A stretch of DNA of 64,000 nt from Flaccisagitta enflata (GCA_965153355.1 OZ231128.1:10478001-10542000), one strand, 5' to 3'. Positions 1 to 12,995 are shown, numbered from the stretch's first letter. Numbers and translations are program-made. The notes: generated by a model not told the origin, from the letters alone.

Positions 1-495
1 ACTGAAAACTTACCTTAATCACTAATGTACCCCAAAAGAGATTGACAACTCCATACATTGGAAATACAACCTTGATAGCGAGATATGTATTGGTCTCAAA
101 ATTACCAAAGTCATTATCAAGGGAAACACATTACAATTCATTGAAACATCAAATAATCATGTTCACGTCCAATGAAATCTGATGTACTACTTGAATCATG
201 AAATCTGATGTACTACTTGAATCATGAAATATGAAGTCAATAGGGTAACATTACTAACATTATCAATATTCAAAGTTCAAATGATAAGAATTATAGAGCC
301 GAATGATGTTAGTTTAGTGTTGTAACTGGTGTTGCTGCCCTTCTACTTCTCTCCACACTCGAAACATTTCCAAAAACATTTCCTCAAAAGTAATGAAACC
401 ACTTGTCGAAAGTAAAGTGGAAAATTGATTGATTCTTTTAAATTTCCTTTGAACCCTTAGTAATTTGAAAGGTACATGTCACGCGGCGCAGAATG
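1..495. other. AT-rich intergenic DNA, no gene seen
   Basis: No convincing exon on either strand. The only structure is a 26-bp perfect direct duplication (174-199 and 200-225). Confidence 0.5.
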
Positions 496-826
496 TACAT
501 AGGAAATAAGAATGGGTTCCCCTTTGTAGAAGTGACCTGTTATTTGGTAGAAGTGACCCGTTTTTTCTCATAAGGGACCTGCAAGATGACAGGTCTCTAA
601 CAGAGCCTGATGGAGCTTTGCAGGTCACTTTTCTTTTTGAAAAATGTCAGAGTACAAAACGGAGCCCTTTACAGGTCACTTACTTAATGTCCAATAGTTT
701 AAGGAACCTGTAGAAGGCTCCATTCTATACTCTTAACTTTTACCAAAGTGATCTGTAAGTAACCTGTGGTTACAGGTCGCTTTTCTAAATAAAACGGGTT
801 ACCATAAGTCCCTACTTTCTGTGTTG
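496..826. repeat. imperfect foldback repeat with repeated AAGTGACCTGT motif
   Basis: The left end (gggttcccc...gtagaagtgacctgt) is roughly complementary to the right end (acaggtcgctttt...gggttacc). The motif AAGTGACCTGT and its complement recur several times inside. It looks like a decayed inverted-repeat element; no clean target duplication is seen. Confidence 0.4.
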
Positions 827-1454
827 TGTCATCCACTTGAAACAACGATGAAGTCGGAGAAAAAGGGCGAGTAATGAGAAAAAAAACGCATTAAATTGAC
901 ATTTGAAAAAAAATGTGAAACAATCTGAAACAATGTGAAACCTTTTTTTTTTACCTCACTCTTGAGCCAAAACAGAGCTTCAATTATTGCAGAAAACAGC
1001 TGACATACTCATGCACAGATGGTCATTTCGCTCATTATTACTTAAAAATATTTCCCCGCAAATTTTAAATGCAAAACAGACCAATACATGTAAATAAAAA
1101 AAAAGTTTTAGAGCCACACCATGAAACCTTAAAGAAGCACTTATTCTGGCTCAAGAATGACGCTGCTTGCATTTTGAAAAAAAAATACAAGCACTTTATT
1201 AATTTTGCAACATCACAAATATTGTTAATTCAGTGAAGAACTCCTTTTGTCCAACAAGAGTGGAATTTATCCACATTTATATCCTTTTATCCATTAAGAG
1301 TGGAAGGCCATCTTGTTTTCAGTAATGAGAATCATATCCAGTTACGAGCCTAAGAAAATACAATGGTAACTAGTCGCAAAAGCGTTAGATGGTCAGCCCC
1401 TCATTGTATGAGCCAATGATCTATGCTTTGCTTGGAGTAATGAGTATGGTGGAA

Positions 1455-1520
1455 GAGATTTGAGCCTTGAGGATGAGATTTGAGCCTTGAGGATGAGATT
1501 TGAGCCTTGAGGCTGAGACG
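1455..1520. repeat. 20-bp minisatellite, about 3 copies
   Basis: The unit gagatttgagccttgaggat is repeated about three times. A related 20-bp unit (gggatttgggcctcgaggct) recurs at 42860-42960, where it lies inside a hairpin-ended element. Confidence 0.6.
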
Positions 1521-1852
1521 TAAGCCCAAAGGTTAGGATTTGAGCCTTAAAATTCAGATTTTTGGATAACCTACAGACGGGCTGACTTCCAAATTCTAGA
1601 ATTGTACGTGCAAGAGACTACAAATTCTTCACCAATGTTTGACAACCAAGAAAATGCCTATGTACCTGAGCAATTAACATCCAAAGAGTTATTTGATGCG
1701 ACATCTCTTTTCCTTCTTTTACCCCACGAACTCAAGCTTATCTTGTTTCTTTTTCGTGTAATCGGCAAACTGAGAGGCAATCTTGTCGAGTCTGCAAAAA
1801 AGTCAAAGCTATTAAGGGAGGCAACTGAAACAAGGCCAAGTACATTGCTACC

Positions 1853-2014
1853 GAAGTCGCGTACGGGTGGGCAGGTGCTATTTTTGAGGTCACTTAACCA
1901 TTGGGGCAGGGGCAGTAAGGTCAAAGAAATAAAATCATAAAAAAAGTAAAATCTGACCGACCAACGGCCGGACAGACAAAGTGGGTTGTAGAATCGCGTG
2001 TACGCGACTTAAAA
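1853..2014 (+). mobile_element. hairpin-ended dispersed element, subfamily A
   Basis: It starts with the word AAGTCGCGTAC followed by GGGTGGGCAGG, and ends with GACAAAGTGGGTTGTAGA plus a hairpin of the type tcgcgtgtacgcgac and an A-run. This head and tail recur over twenty times in the window. It has no coding capacity. Confidence 0.7.
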
Positions 2015-2119
2015 ATAATTTTCAATTTTGCAGAGAAAGATGATATCATGTTTAAGCAGTGACTGATATACAGTACTTGCAGCAACTGGACTGTAATCAT
2101 TGTCAAGTAGAAACTTAGG

Positions 2120-3190
<1,071 letters not shown>

Positions 3191-3237
3191 ATAACAACGC
3201 TGTTACAACAGATAGCTGACCATGTTAGGAAACATAC

Positions 3238-4080
3238 CTGATAGCTTCCACCCTAGCCCCGGTGCAAGGGATGAGGGGATGAAGTATCTTTTTCGACCCC
3301 ACACGTTAACTCGTTCACCAGGGTTAGGCGAAGCCTGAGGCCACAAATCGCGTTTCCACGAAAGACTTTCATCATCATAGTTGTCGTCGTTGTCATCGAC
3401 CTTGTCATCGTTTTTGGCCATATACAAGGTGGATGAATGAGCCATGGGTAGATTCCTCTCGTCCATCATCGTTGATTCCTCATTCCCAAGAGATATTGCA
3501 TCAGTGTCCTGTTCAGATCTTAATTCATCGTCCATGTTCAAATCCCTCAAATTCCCTCCACTGTCGACGTCAACATCGAGATTGAGCAAGGCGGATGCGC
3601 CATCACTATCGCCGTTGTTGTTCTGACCACTCTCTCCTACCCCCACACTCTCCCGGGCCCCTTCATCTTTCACGATGATGTTCCTTCCCAGCGCATTGGT
3701 GAATATCTTATCACTAACAACCCCACTTTTCACCAAATTGTCCCAATTCTTTAAAACCTCATTTACAGAAAGATCTTTATCTTTATTTCGTGCCACCTTT
3801 TGCATTTTTCTTCGTCTTGCCGCCAACTTTCTTTTCAGTCCACTCAAAACCCTGTTATCATTCCCTTTGAACATGGACCGCGACCTTGAGGGCCCGTCAT
3901 CTATGTTGGTGGCATGGTGAGTGATGAGACCGCCCCTCTTCCTTTTGCCCCAAGCAGATACCGGGTTCTTCTGGGCTGCTTGGTATTGTGATTGTAACTT
4001 GCGCAGCCAATCAGCGGGACGATTGGAACTCCCTTTGGCCCGCCTTTGTCCAGTAGATGCCCGTCCATCCTCAAATAAAA
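3238..4080 (-). CDS. putative amidated neuropeptide precursor, internal exon
   Basis: This is an 843-nt phase 1-1 exon bounded by an acceptor (TTTTATCAG) and a donor (CAG|GTATGT), open throughout for about 281 codons. The translation is hydrophilic, acidic in its second half, and has many dibasic sites. Two segments match prohormone processing: ...QKNPVSAW followed by GKRKR, and ...NPGERVNVW followed by GRKR. Each gives a V-x-W-amide C-terminus after convertase cleavage and glycine-dependent amidation. Predicted products are LQSQYQAAQKNPVSAW-NH2 and DLWPQASPNPGERVNVW-NH2. The signal-peptide exon must lie upstream (above 4080) and was not found; later exons lie below 3238. I do not recognise the family. 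It could instead be an unrelated basic/acidic secreted or nuclear protein. Confidence 0.55.
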
Positions 4081-4304
4081 CTGATAAAATAAAGCGCCTA
4101 TTTACCAACTGGACAAATCAGCGTTAATGATGCGTCATGACTCATGATGCAGGTTGGCTAATATATGGTACTGACACCACATCAATATGGGAGAAAAATA
4201 AGAGAGAAAAATAAGGGAGATAAATAAGGGAGATGAATAAGGGAGAAAAAAAAGCTGAAAAACTAAAGGCCACATCGTGGTTACTAAACTGAAAATAAAC
4301 CCGG

Positions 4305-4590
4305 CTACTCGATCAGACCCGGCTACTCAATCAGACCCGGCTTCTCAATCAGACCCGGCTGCTCGATCAGACCCGGCTACTCGATCAGACCCGGCTACTC
4401 GATCAGACCCGGCTACTCGATCAGACCCGGCTACTCGATCAGACCCGGCTACTCGATCAGACCCGGCTACTCGATCAGACCCGGCTACTCGATCAGACCC
4501 GGCTATTCGATCAGACCCTGCTACTCGGATCAGACCCTGCTACTCGATCAGACCCTGCTACTTGATCAGACCCAGCTACTCAGACCCGGC
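4305..4590. repeat. 18-bp satellite inside subfamily C element
   Basis: About 15 copies of gatcagacccggctactc, decaying at the 3' side. The sister element at 9549-9727 carries the related 18-bp unit cagtctgacccggctact. Confidence 0.9.
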
Positions 4591-5283
4591 AAACCTGGAA
4601 GTCCATGATAGCATACCTGGAAGTCTATGATGGCATACCTGGAAGTACAACAATGAAAAATGATAACTACGGAAATTTCAAAAAAAAAAAAAATTAAAAA
4701 AAAAAATTAAAAAAAAATTTCAAAAAAAAAATTTTCTTAAAAAAAAAATTCAAAAAAAAAAAAAAAACAAATTCAGAAAAAAAAAATTTTCAAATTTTTT
4801 TTTTAAGTCCAGAAAATAATGTTACTAGGCTAGATACATCATAAATACCCTTGTATTTTCTTAACCAATACTCAGAATCTACTGAAAACTTGCAGGGGAG
4901 CTTTAATTGATGCAATGAACCTTCACAACAAGTTTGAAAAATATTGGTGAACCTTTTCTACCCTTCCCCTATGTAATTTGCACAAGTCCAGGAATTAATA
5001 TTGTTAGCAAAATACCCTAATATCTTCTAAACCAATACTCAGAATTATCTGAAATCTTGCAGGGGAGCTTTAGTTGATGCAATGGCCCTTTACAGCAAGT
5101 TTGAACAACATTGGTGAACCTTTACTACCCTTCCCTTATGTAAATTGCACAAGTCCAGGAATTAATATTACTACAAAAATAATAGGCAAAGGGTATCAAA
5201 TATTTATGAATGTTGTTGAAAGTTGGTTCACAGGTTAGTAATGCCCTAAAATAACACTGACCAAGTTTCATCAACATCTGAGT

Positions 5284-6030
5284 CAGAGGGAGGAATGTTA
5301 AGAAAGTTTTAACAAGTTTTAACAGGTTTTAACAAAGTTTAACAAAGTTTAACAAAGTTTAACAAAGTTTAACAAAGTTTAACCGGCCAAAAATTAAAGA
5401 GGAACCCGTTAAAACTTGTTAAAACTTGAATATTAATAGAAAATAGTGTTAAAACTTACAATGGCCTGTTAAAACTGGTCAAGACTAGTCGTGTTAAAAC
5501 ATGTTACATGGTTCCCTGTGTTAAACTTTGTAGCTCGTGTTAAAACTGGTTACCTGTGTTAAACATGTTACTTATTTTACAGTGTTAAACTAGTGATTTG
5601 TGTTAAAACTGGTTAAAACTGGTCAAGACTAGTCGTGTTAAAACATGTTACATGGTTCCCTGTGTTAAACTTAGTTGGTTGTGTTAAAACTGGTTACCTG
5701 TGTTAACCATGTAATTTATTTTACCGTGTTAAACTAGTGATTTGTGTTAAAACTGGTTACCTGTGTTAAACCATGTAAAGCTTTCTCGTGTTAAAACTTG
5801 AGGCGGTGTTAAAACACCTTGGTTTTAACAACTCTTAGATTTAAAAAGGACTTAAAAAGGGTTCTGCAAGAAATTTTACACCTTTTTTGCATTAAAGGCA
5901 CCCTTTAAATCCAGTTTTAACACGGTTGCAAAATTAAAGAGGGTCCCTGTGTTAAACTTTGTTAAACTTTGTTAAACTTTGTTAAACTTTGTTAAAACCT
6001 GTTAAAACTTTCTTAACATTCCTCCCTCTG
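5284..6030. mobile_element. 747-bp TIR element rich in GTTAAAAC, inserted in copy 1
   Basis: Terminal inverted repeats begin CAGAGGGAGGAATGTTAAGA at both ends. It is flanked by the 6-bp direct repeat ctgagt (5278-5283 and 6031-6036). The interior is made of short gtgttaaaactggtta-type units in both orientations. The undisrupted site is seen in the sister repeat near 10370 (catctgagttaagg). Confidence 0.75.
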
Positions 6031-6239
6031 CTGAGTACTGGTTCTCAAGTTTTCAAGGGTTGACACAACGAACGAACAACGACTCACTACACGAAAGGAA
6101 TTTTCAAGGCTATGTTATAGACCACATCGAGAAATAACTCGATGTGGCCAACAAGAGAGGAAAATCCTAGTTTTGGACTGCTGTCAATTGCACTGCTAAA
6201 CCTCAGCTACCTAAATTGGATGAGTAATTTTTGAGACAG

Positions 6240-6410
6240 TCAAACCTTGTTAGAGCGTGCCCGCTATTTAGGCATACAGTTGAGCACCACTAGAGCGCAC
6301 CCGCTATTGAGGCATGCCCACCTATAAGCCTTGCAACTTGAAGTCCCTTGAGAGATTTTGTAGGTATTTTATATTAGCAATAAGGCAGCTTAACTCTATG
6401 CCGGATCAAC
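6240..6410. mobile_element. decayed GAGCACCACTAGAGCGC-type MITE
   Basis: It shares the body gcacccgct...aaggcatgcccgc...caataaggcagctt with the near-complete copy at 34492-34674. Fragments also occur at 7180-7320, 12835-12990 and 15640-15720. Confidence 0.5.
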
Positions 6411-6486
6411 AAATAGGCTAAAAAAGCTATAGCTTAGGGCCCCGCGCCTCAGTAGGGCCCCGCGCCTCCAGCACCTACCCATTAAA

Positions 6487-6544
6487 AAAAAAGAGAAAGA
6501 AAAAAGAAGAAAGAAAGAGAAAGAAAGAAAGAAAGAAAGAAGGA

Positions 6545-6611
<67 letters not shown>
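6487..6611. repeat. (AAAG)n microsatellite
   Basis: Nearly pure gaaa repeats. The minus-strand Phe/Leu/Ser frame over it is an artefact. Confidence 0.9.
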
Positions 6612-6613
<2 letters not shown>

Positions 6614-6621
6614 GATATGCT

Positions 6622-6968
6622 TACCATATTTTTTTTCATTTATCGCCCCCCCTCCAATTAACCTCCTCCTCATTTTGCTTCTCAGAACAATAATTTTAAG
6701 GAAGTTGAAGGAGTAAATGATTTTTGAAAGTGGAAGAATTTTTCTTTGTTTCATAGTTTTATCAGGGTTTGAATAGAAAATAAGCGAATAAGGTTACTTT
6801 GATGCATTGAATCCTGCATTTTTGATATTTCAAGTAACATTTGTTGTGAATTAAACTGGATGAGACAGTGCTCAGAAATCAAAAGGGGCGTTAATTGGAG
6901 GGTAAAATGACAAGATATTTTTTCAATTTCCAAAGCGCCTGGGGCGCTAATTAGAAAAAAATACGGTA
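6622..6968. mobile_element. TA-flanked MITE with TACCGTATTT-type TIRs
   Basis: The left TIR taccatattttttttcattt and the right TIR (complement of aaaaaaatacggta) are followed inward by GCGCCCC-type motifs. The same TIRs bound 18683-19060. The TA dinucleotide at each end fits a Tc1/mariner target. Confidence 0.6.
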
Positions 6969-7507
6969 AATGTAATGGAAATGTCATATTTTGTTACTCA
7001 TCTGTTCTAAGTTCTTTAAATATGTTACTTTTAGGCAGACAGGAAGTTGCACATGCTAGATGAAATTTCAATTGACTGGTTTTGAGTTATTGGATAAAGG
7101 GGGGGGGCAAAGAGGGGGGGTTAGGGGGCCCCGCGCCCCTAGCCTAGCTTAGGGCCCCGCGCCTTGTTGATCTGGCTTAGGCTTAACTATATAGCATAAT
7201 TTTGCCCAGTCCCTCGGCATGTGCTCTAGTGAAACTCATCTGCACCAGCCTAGGGCATAATTAAGTCTATTCCCTTGACAGGCATTCTATCTAATGAAGC
7301 TCAATTGTATTCAATATATAAGTCAAGCATAATAAATTTGTACGCCAGCATACCTTCTATAGGGTAATCATTGGATGTGTGAGATTTGATTTGGGAGTTT
7401 CTTTCATCAGGAAATGTTGCCTGAATATGAGGCGGCGCAAATATATAAACGATAGAATGAAAATTTTTTGCAAAAATCTTTTAGAAACATCGCCAACAGC
7501 AGGATCA

Positions 7508-7685
7508 ACAGTTAAACCCCGCTCCAACGGACCCATTTCATATAGAATTCCGCTTATAGCAACTGCTCATTCTTTTTCATTTTTTGTCCCTACAATTTTT
7601 TCATTATTGGCTGTAACAGAATCCTACCTGTAACAAATTGAATTACTTGATCCCTTAAAAACCGTTAAGAGTGAGATTCAACTGC
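7508..7685. mobile_element. ACAGTTgAAtCCCGCTC MITE copy
   Basis: It starts acagttaaaccccgctccaa and ends near gagattcaactgca. Better copies are at 18377-18558 and 40831-41013. Confidence 0.5.
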
Positions 7686-7933
7686 ACTGGTCATCATTTA
7701 TTGTAATAGTGAGATTTGCTGAATTTCAAATTTAAAAAAATCCAATTTGAATTTTAACACTTGGCAGGACAGATAAACAAATATGAGTGGACCCAACTAT
7801 CAATCGGTATCATTTACCAATTATTCCCAAAAACGACACTTTTCATACCTGAGAGACATGCGGAAGCGTGGATAAAAGGAGAACAGCAATTACTCTGAAA
7901 AAAAACAATGGGTGATTTCAGGACCATTTAGTC

Positions 7934-8361
7934 TACAGACCGCATGAAAATACAACGAGAGCAGTCGAAAGGAGTGAACCAAATCTATAGCAGTACCCCC
8001 TACAACTCGTACAGGTGGTGCTATATGGTCATGCAGGGTACCAATGGAAAGCCCATATTATTACAAATGGCGCCATCAGAGCGATTTGGAAGATTCAGCC
8101 CAGTTCTTGATATACAGCTCCTTAAAGGGTCAAAATTTGCTGTTGTGAAAAGTGTTGAAAAAAGCTCCTTTTTTGCCCCTCTGAAGCCTGTATCTCGGTG
8201 TATGGGAGGAAATTGAGAAATCGCCTCGATGGCGCCACTTGTATATACATAAGCATTTGATGGATACGCCACATAACCACATACCACCTCCTATGTGGGC
8301 TGTAGGGGGTACTGCTATAGATTTGGGTGACTGCTCTCGTTGTATTTTCATGCAGTCTGTA
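7934..8361. mobile_element. 428-bp TA-flanked MITE, GGCGCCA-core family
   Basis: The TIRs TACAGACCGCATGAAAATAC and their complement match almost perfectly over about 30 bp. Internal inverted blocks are ACCCCCTACA and ATGGCGCCATCAGAGCGATT. The blocks are shared with 16111-18079, 24571-24978 and 44486-45293, but the outer TIRs differ. Short reading frames inside it are not genes. Confidence 0.8.
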
Positions 8362-8654
8362 ACTCTTCAGAAGTCATTGAAAAATCCTAAACCTATTTTT
8401 TTTTGCTCTATGACTAGTTTTTTTTATAGGTTTAGAGCATTCAATTTTTTTCAGAATTTAGGGTACCCTTTTAAAAAGTAATATCTTAGCTCGAAAACAC
8501 TCATCCTCTTAAGGGTATGGTTTCTTAACAATGTTACCCTCGGGTGATTTGTTGAATATTGGTTAAACAGGTAACAATCATTTAGCCTTGACTACTTTTG
8601 GTAAGCAGTTTGCTTCAGGGATAGATAAGAAAGGATGTTTTTCAGATTCTGTCC

Positions 8655-8765
8655 TGTGGAAAACAAGGAGTGGTGCGCGTATTAACTAGTCAGTGAGGTT
8701 TCACAAGGCCCTCTTCCATTTATTTCAGTTTGGGTATAGTGAGGGATATTGTTTCACCTATCATA
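8655..8765. repeat. dispersed repeat, second copy at 43985-44105
   Basis: Both copies share gtagtaactagtcagtgagg-type sequence, then cacaaggccctct and gttt(g/t)g(g/a)tatagtgagg, over about 110 bp. The family is unknown. Confidence 0.6.
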
Positions 8766-9526
8766 CAGTGGAAATCCGATCTAATCTAACGGGTTTAGGG
8801 AGTACTTTGTCAGGCTCAAATGGATGAAATCAAACCTCGTATTACCTAATTTTGTCAGGGGTGATAAATTAAGTTTGAATTTTATTTCCGAAATGTTGTC
8901 AAATCAGACCTGTGTCATTGAGAGATTAGTCAAATGTATAATCATTAATGAAAACAAACAAGTAGTGTCAGTGATCCTACTTGTTAATCTATATTCTATT
9001 ATATTACTTTTTTGACACACAACTTCAGGGTTTGTTCGTCCATCTGTCCAATGATGTTGAAAAATAAGAGAACGCCCATTTAAGAAAATGTGGATGTATG
9101 AGGGGTTGTGCTCCAACCCCCATTATCTCATGACTTGACGGAATCTACCTGTACTGTACCACCTGCATTGCCTTCGTTTGAAATTTACCTGGCCAAGAGT
9201 GCCGAATAAAAAGTGAGGTGGATGAGATGGAGAGCAGAACAATGCATGAGTCCAAGGCTCGATCACTGACTGCGCGATGTAAAAGAAATACAAGAATTGA
9301 TATCTAGTCTAGACTACTGACAGTCACTTCTGAGTCACTGCTTTACAGACGCAGGGGCCTGTAGAGGCCTAAACAACCTCTACAAATTAAAGGGGCCCGG
9401 GCCCTAGGGGGACCAGTAAGGCACTTCAATTGTCAAAGAAAGGAGAAAAGGAAGAAAATATTCTGCTATTACCATTAGGCTTTTGTTTCCTCAAAAAAGT
9501 AATCTGCAAAAAGCTTAAAAACAACA

Positions 9527-10483
9527 GTCCTCGACTGTAGTCTATTTGGTGTCTGACCCGGCTACTCAGTCTGACCCGGCTACTCAGTCTGACCCGGCTA
9601 CTCAGTCTGACCCGGCTACTCAGTCTGACCCGGCTACTCAGTCTGACCCGGCTACTCAGTCTGACCCGGCTACTCAGTCTGACCCGGCTACTCAGTCTGA
9701 CCCGGCTACTCAGTCTGACCTGGCTAAAATTTTTTTCAAAAAAAATTTCAAAAAAAAAAAAAAAAAAAAAATTAAAAAAAAAAATTTTTTTTTCAAAAAA
9801 ATTTTTTTCAAAAAAAAAAAAACAAAAAAATTTTCAAAAAACAAATAATTTAAAAAAAATCTTTTTTCAAAAAAATTTTTCCTCGAAAAAAAAATTCTCA
9901 AGTCCAGGAAATAATGTTACTAGATACATCATAAATACCCTTATATTTTCTTAACCAATATTCAGAATTTACTGAAATCTTGCAAGGGAGCTTTAATTGA
10001 TGCAATGAACCTTCACAACAAGTTTGAACAACATTGGTGAACCTTTACTACCCTTCCCCTATGTAAATTGCACAAGTCTAGGAATTAATATTACTAGCAA
10101 AATACCCTAATATCTTCTAAACCAATACTCAGAATTATCTGAAATCTTGCAGGGGGACTTTAATTACCACAATGAACTTCTAAAACAAGTTTAAACAACA
10201 TTGATGAGCCTTTACTACCCTTCCCCTATGTAAATTTCATAAGTCCAGGAAATAATATTAATACAAATATAATAGACAAAGGGTATCAAATATTTATGAA
10301 TGTTGTTGAAAGTTGGTACACAGGTTAGTAATGCCCTCAAAATAACACTGACCAAGTTTCATCAACATCTGAGTTAAGGTTCTAAAGTTTTTAAGGGTTG
10401 ACACAACAACGACAAACGACAAACGGCTTACTACACGATCAGTGCTATGTTATAGTCCTCGATGTAAACTGATCGTCGAGGAC
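9527..10483 (+). mobile_element. hairpin-ended element, subfamily C copy 2
   Basis: The 5' word GTCCTCGAC (9527) is complementary to the end of the 3' hairpin gtcctcgatg-loop-tcgtcgaggac (10455-10483). It contains an 18-bp satellite (9549-9727) and a body alignable with 4800-5280 and 6037-6120. It lacks the 5284-6030 insertion and so gives the empty site. Confidence 0.75.
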
Positions 10484-11392
10484 AAAAAGAACTGCATGCA
10501 CTATCAGCCAGGGCTTGCGCCAAAACCAGGGAGTGAAGGGTCCCCGGATTTTTGAATAGTATCTAGGAGCCCGAAGTTCCTCTACAAGCCCCTGAACAGA
10601 CATACATGACCGCAATTTACGGACATAACGAGGGGCGGCAAGCGTTTGATTTTGAATCTCTTTGTCTAAATATGATCTTACCTTTTCGCCCCTTACAAAG
10701 GCGATATGTTTAGTCCGTGTAAGAAAACAAGCGGCGCGACGCGTTAGTTTTCGTCTGCACTGTCATGCGCACTGCGCGAAGTGAGGTGGATTTCTCCCTT
10801 TTATATCGTACAGAGACGTACAAACTTCTCGAGAAACCGTGGCTCACGCGCCTTCAACAATCGTGATTCTAACGCAATAAAACGCATATCTACGAAGAGC
10901 GGCGGCAATTATTGGTTTGCCCAGTCGATGGAAGGATGTCGATATAATTTCCCATAACAACGGGACATTCATCAAATGCACGAGCCAGGTGAACACTTTT
11001 CAATTATCGGAAAAGCCGAAATAATTGCTTTTGTGATGGCAGATGGGGAAATATGACCTCAATATCTTCCTCTTGAAGTCTCTGCGAAAGGCCAATAACT
11101 CGATAGGGAACAAGATTGCTTTTGGTGACATTCGCAAATGATAAAAAATCATGTCCATCTATCTAACCTGAAACACGATTGGTGTTTTCCCGAATCTCCC
11201 ATCTCATGGCATTTGAGAGAGAGACCTTGCTTGACAAGATATGAGGGAGCACTTCAATCTCAATTTATACAGCTTAAGAAGGATTATTGTTAATTACTTA
11301 CGCGTGCCAAGTACTCAAGTTACCGCCCACTGAAGAGTATAAGAGTGTTAGTGCTTATAAGCCGGGAAAATGTCATCAAGGCCCGTGGATTT
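10484..11392. other. unique-looking DNA, no gene supported
   Basis: A moderately GC-rich stretch (10700-10950) without open frames bounded by good splice sites. No known repeat core is visible. Confidence 0.4.
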
Positions 11393-12490
11393 ATCCAGGC
11401 CTCTATATACTTGAGTTCCCCCCCCCCTCACCCGGTGGAGGAGGGAAATCAAAGGGTTTGGAGATGTGGAAGGAAATCAAAGGAGGGAAAAAAAGAAAAA
11501 AAGAAAATTTGGGGAAATACAGGGGAACCCCGCAATAACAGCCTCGCTTTTAAAGGGGCCCCACCAATAAAGGTTAATATTTTGAAGTTCCAAATAGTAG
11601 TTTTTAATGTGATTTCACCTCTCTTTAAAGGTTACCCTAAGATAAAGGTGAAAAATCTTCCGTCCCAATGAGACCGATGAGGCGGGGTCCTACTATCTTG
11701 CTAATATGTATATCGACAAGCTTTATGGGCCATAACTACAAAAAAATGATGCAAACATAGGAAAATCGGTGACGCTTGGAAACTTCATCGAATTTCCGAT
11801 CGAATGGCGCAAACCGCATCGTTCTAAGTTAACTCGTTTAGAAATGACAAGCAAAACAAAGTTACTGCTTCAAGTGGAAAATGGCGAGAAAATTGCATTT
11901 TAGAATTTTAGAGATTGTGGAAGACACCAGCTGAGGAGAAGTGTTGTTCTGGCGGACAGCGCCCTTACAATGAAGCATTCACTACAGCATCAAGTTGTTT
12001 CCGGGTTGGCCTGGAAACAGTCCAGACCTTAAACTGATGAATAGTCGTGAATTACAATTAAGAAGCTGCAGAATTAAGAACGTTCCATGTCAAAAGCTGG
12101 GCTGAAAAGAATCGCTCTCTGGATGTGGGAGAACACAACGCCATCATACCTTCAATTGCTTTACAAAAGCATACCAAGGCGCATGGAAGCCAAAGTTGAT
12201 GCCTAGAAAGGTCACACAAAGTAGAAGTCATAGTTTACAAATGTTACATGCATAATTTTATAAAAAATTGAACTGTATTGTATCTTGTCAATACACTTTT
12301 TAGCAAGATAGTACTGTATAACTTTTGACAATATCGATTCATAAAAATTGGTTAGTAAAACACAATTTTACACAATTCAATTACACAGTTTTATTGCTTT
12401 ATGGGGAAGGAGAGGCGATGTGACGCGTCGCGGGGAAGAAAATCTGGGGAGGGGGGAATCAAAAGCGACTCAATTTCATACACCTTTGGC
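11393..12490. mobile_element. hAT-type MITE split by a Tc1-like relic
   Basis: The left part (11393-11515: tatatacttgagttcccc, ggtggagg, aaatcaaaggg) and the right part (12350-12490: tggggaag...gacgcgtcgcggggaagaaaatc...cgactcaatttcatacacc) match the two halves of the intact MITE at 19111-19433. The roughly 830 bp between them hold a transposase relic. Confidence 0.5.
11935..12225 (+). pseudogene. Tc1-like transposase relic (C-terminal part)
   Basis: Three frame-shifted pieces match the C-terminal half of Tc1-type DDE transposases. ADSA near 11955 sits where the family has the catalytic D of its QDNAP block. WPGNSPDL near 12015 corresponds to the conserved WPxxSPDLNP block. LQLLYKSIPRRMEA then KVDA-stop-KGHTK (12155-12220) corresponds to the SMPRRxxxVIxAKGxxTKY end. 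Frameshifts and an in-frame stop show that it is dead. Such an element could once have mobilised the TA-target MITEs nearby. Confidence 0.75.
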
Positions 12491-12829
12491 AAAGCCTTTG
12501 GCTTTGGAATTGTCGTATCCTCATGAATGTCATCAACTGTGGCTGTATAGTCAAATGTAAGCGTTTTAAGTATAGCCCTCAAAATGACAAACACAAAACC
12601 GACGGAGAATCGAGAAACACTCTCATATCACCTATTCACAAAACAAAGTATTATATTTAACCCACTTGTCCGTCCGTTGGTTCTCCCATCCGTCCGTTGC
12701 TCCATCCATCTTGTTGGTCCATTCATCCATTGGTCAGTCTAAATTGAAAAACACGAAAAAACGCGCATTTCCGATGCTGCTTGTGTGTGAGGGGGGTGAG
12801 AGAGTAAGGGGGTGGTCTTCAAAAAAAAT

Positions 12830-12995
12830 CAATATACAGTGGAGCACCGCTAAAGCCCACCCGCTAATAAGGCATGCCCGCTTATAAGGCATTTAACATG
12901 CAGTCTCAGAAGAGAATTTGTAGTTATTTCTATATTGGTAATAAGGCAGCTTCACTACCAATAAAGGCGGCTCTCGCCAACCGGAAAAAAGTCGT
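12830..12995. mobile_element. fragment of GTGGAGCACC MITE joined to family D end
   Basis: tacagtggagcaccgctaaagc starts a MITE copy. At 12954 it passes into taccaataaaggcggctctc, the terminus of family D. Confidence 0.5.

Larger units (their letters stand above)
4268..6150 (+). mobile_element. hairpin-ended element, subfamily C copy 1
   Basis: The 5' word GGCCACATCG (4268) pairs with the 3' end of a terminal hairpin at 6121-6149 (ccacatcgag-loop-ctcgatgtgg). Inside are an 18-bp satellite (gatcagacccggctactc, 4310-4590), an A-rich zone, a body shared with 9527-10483, and a younger insertion at 5284-6030. The reading frame over the satellite is not a gene. Confidence 0.75.

Noticed and set aside
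4277-4630. SDPATR repeat protein, and the similar frame at 9546-9848
   Set aside because: 18-bp satellite (a multiple of 3) inside hairpin-ended elements.
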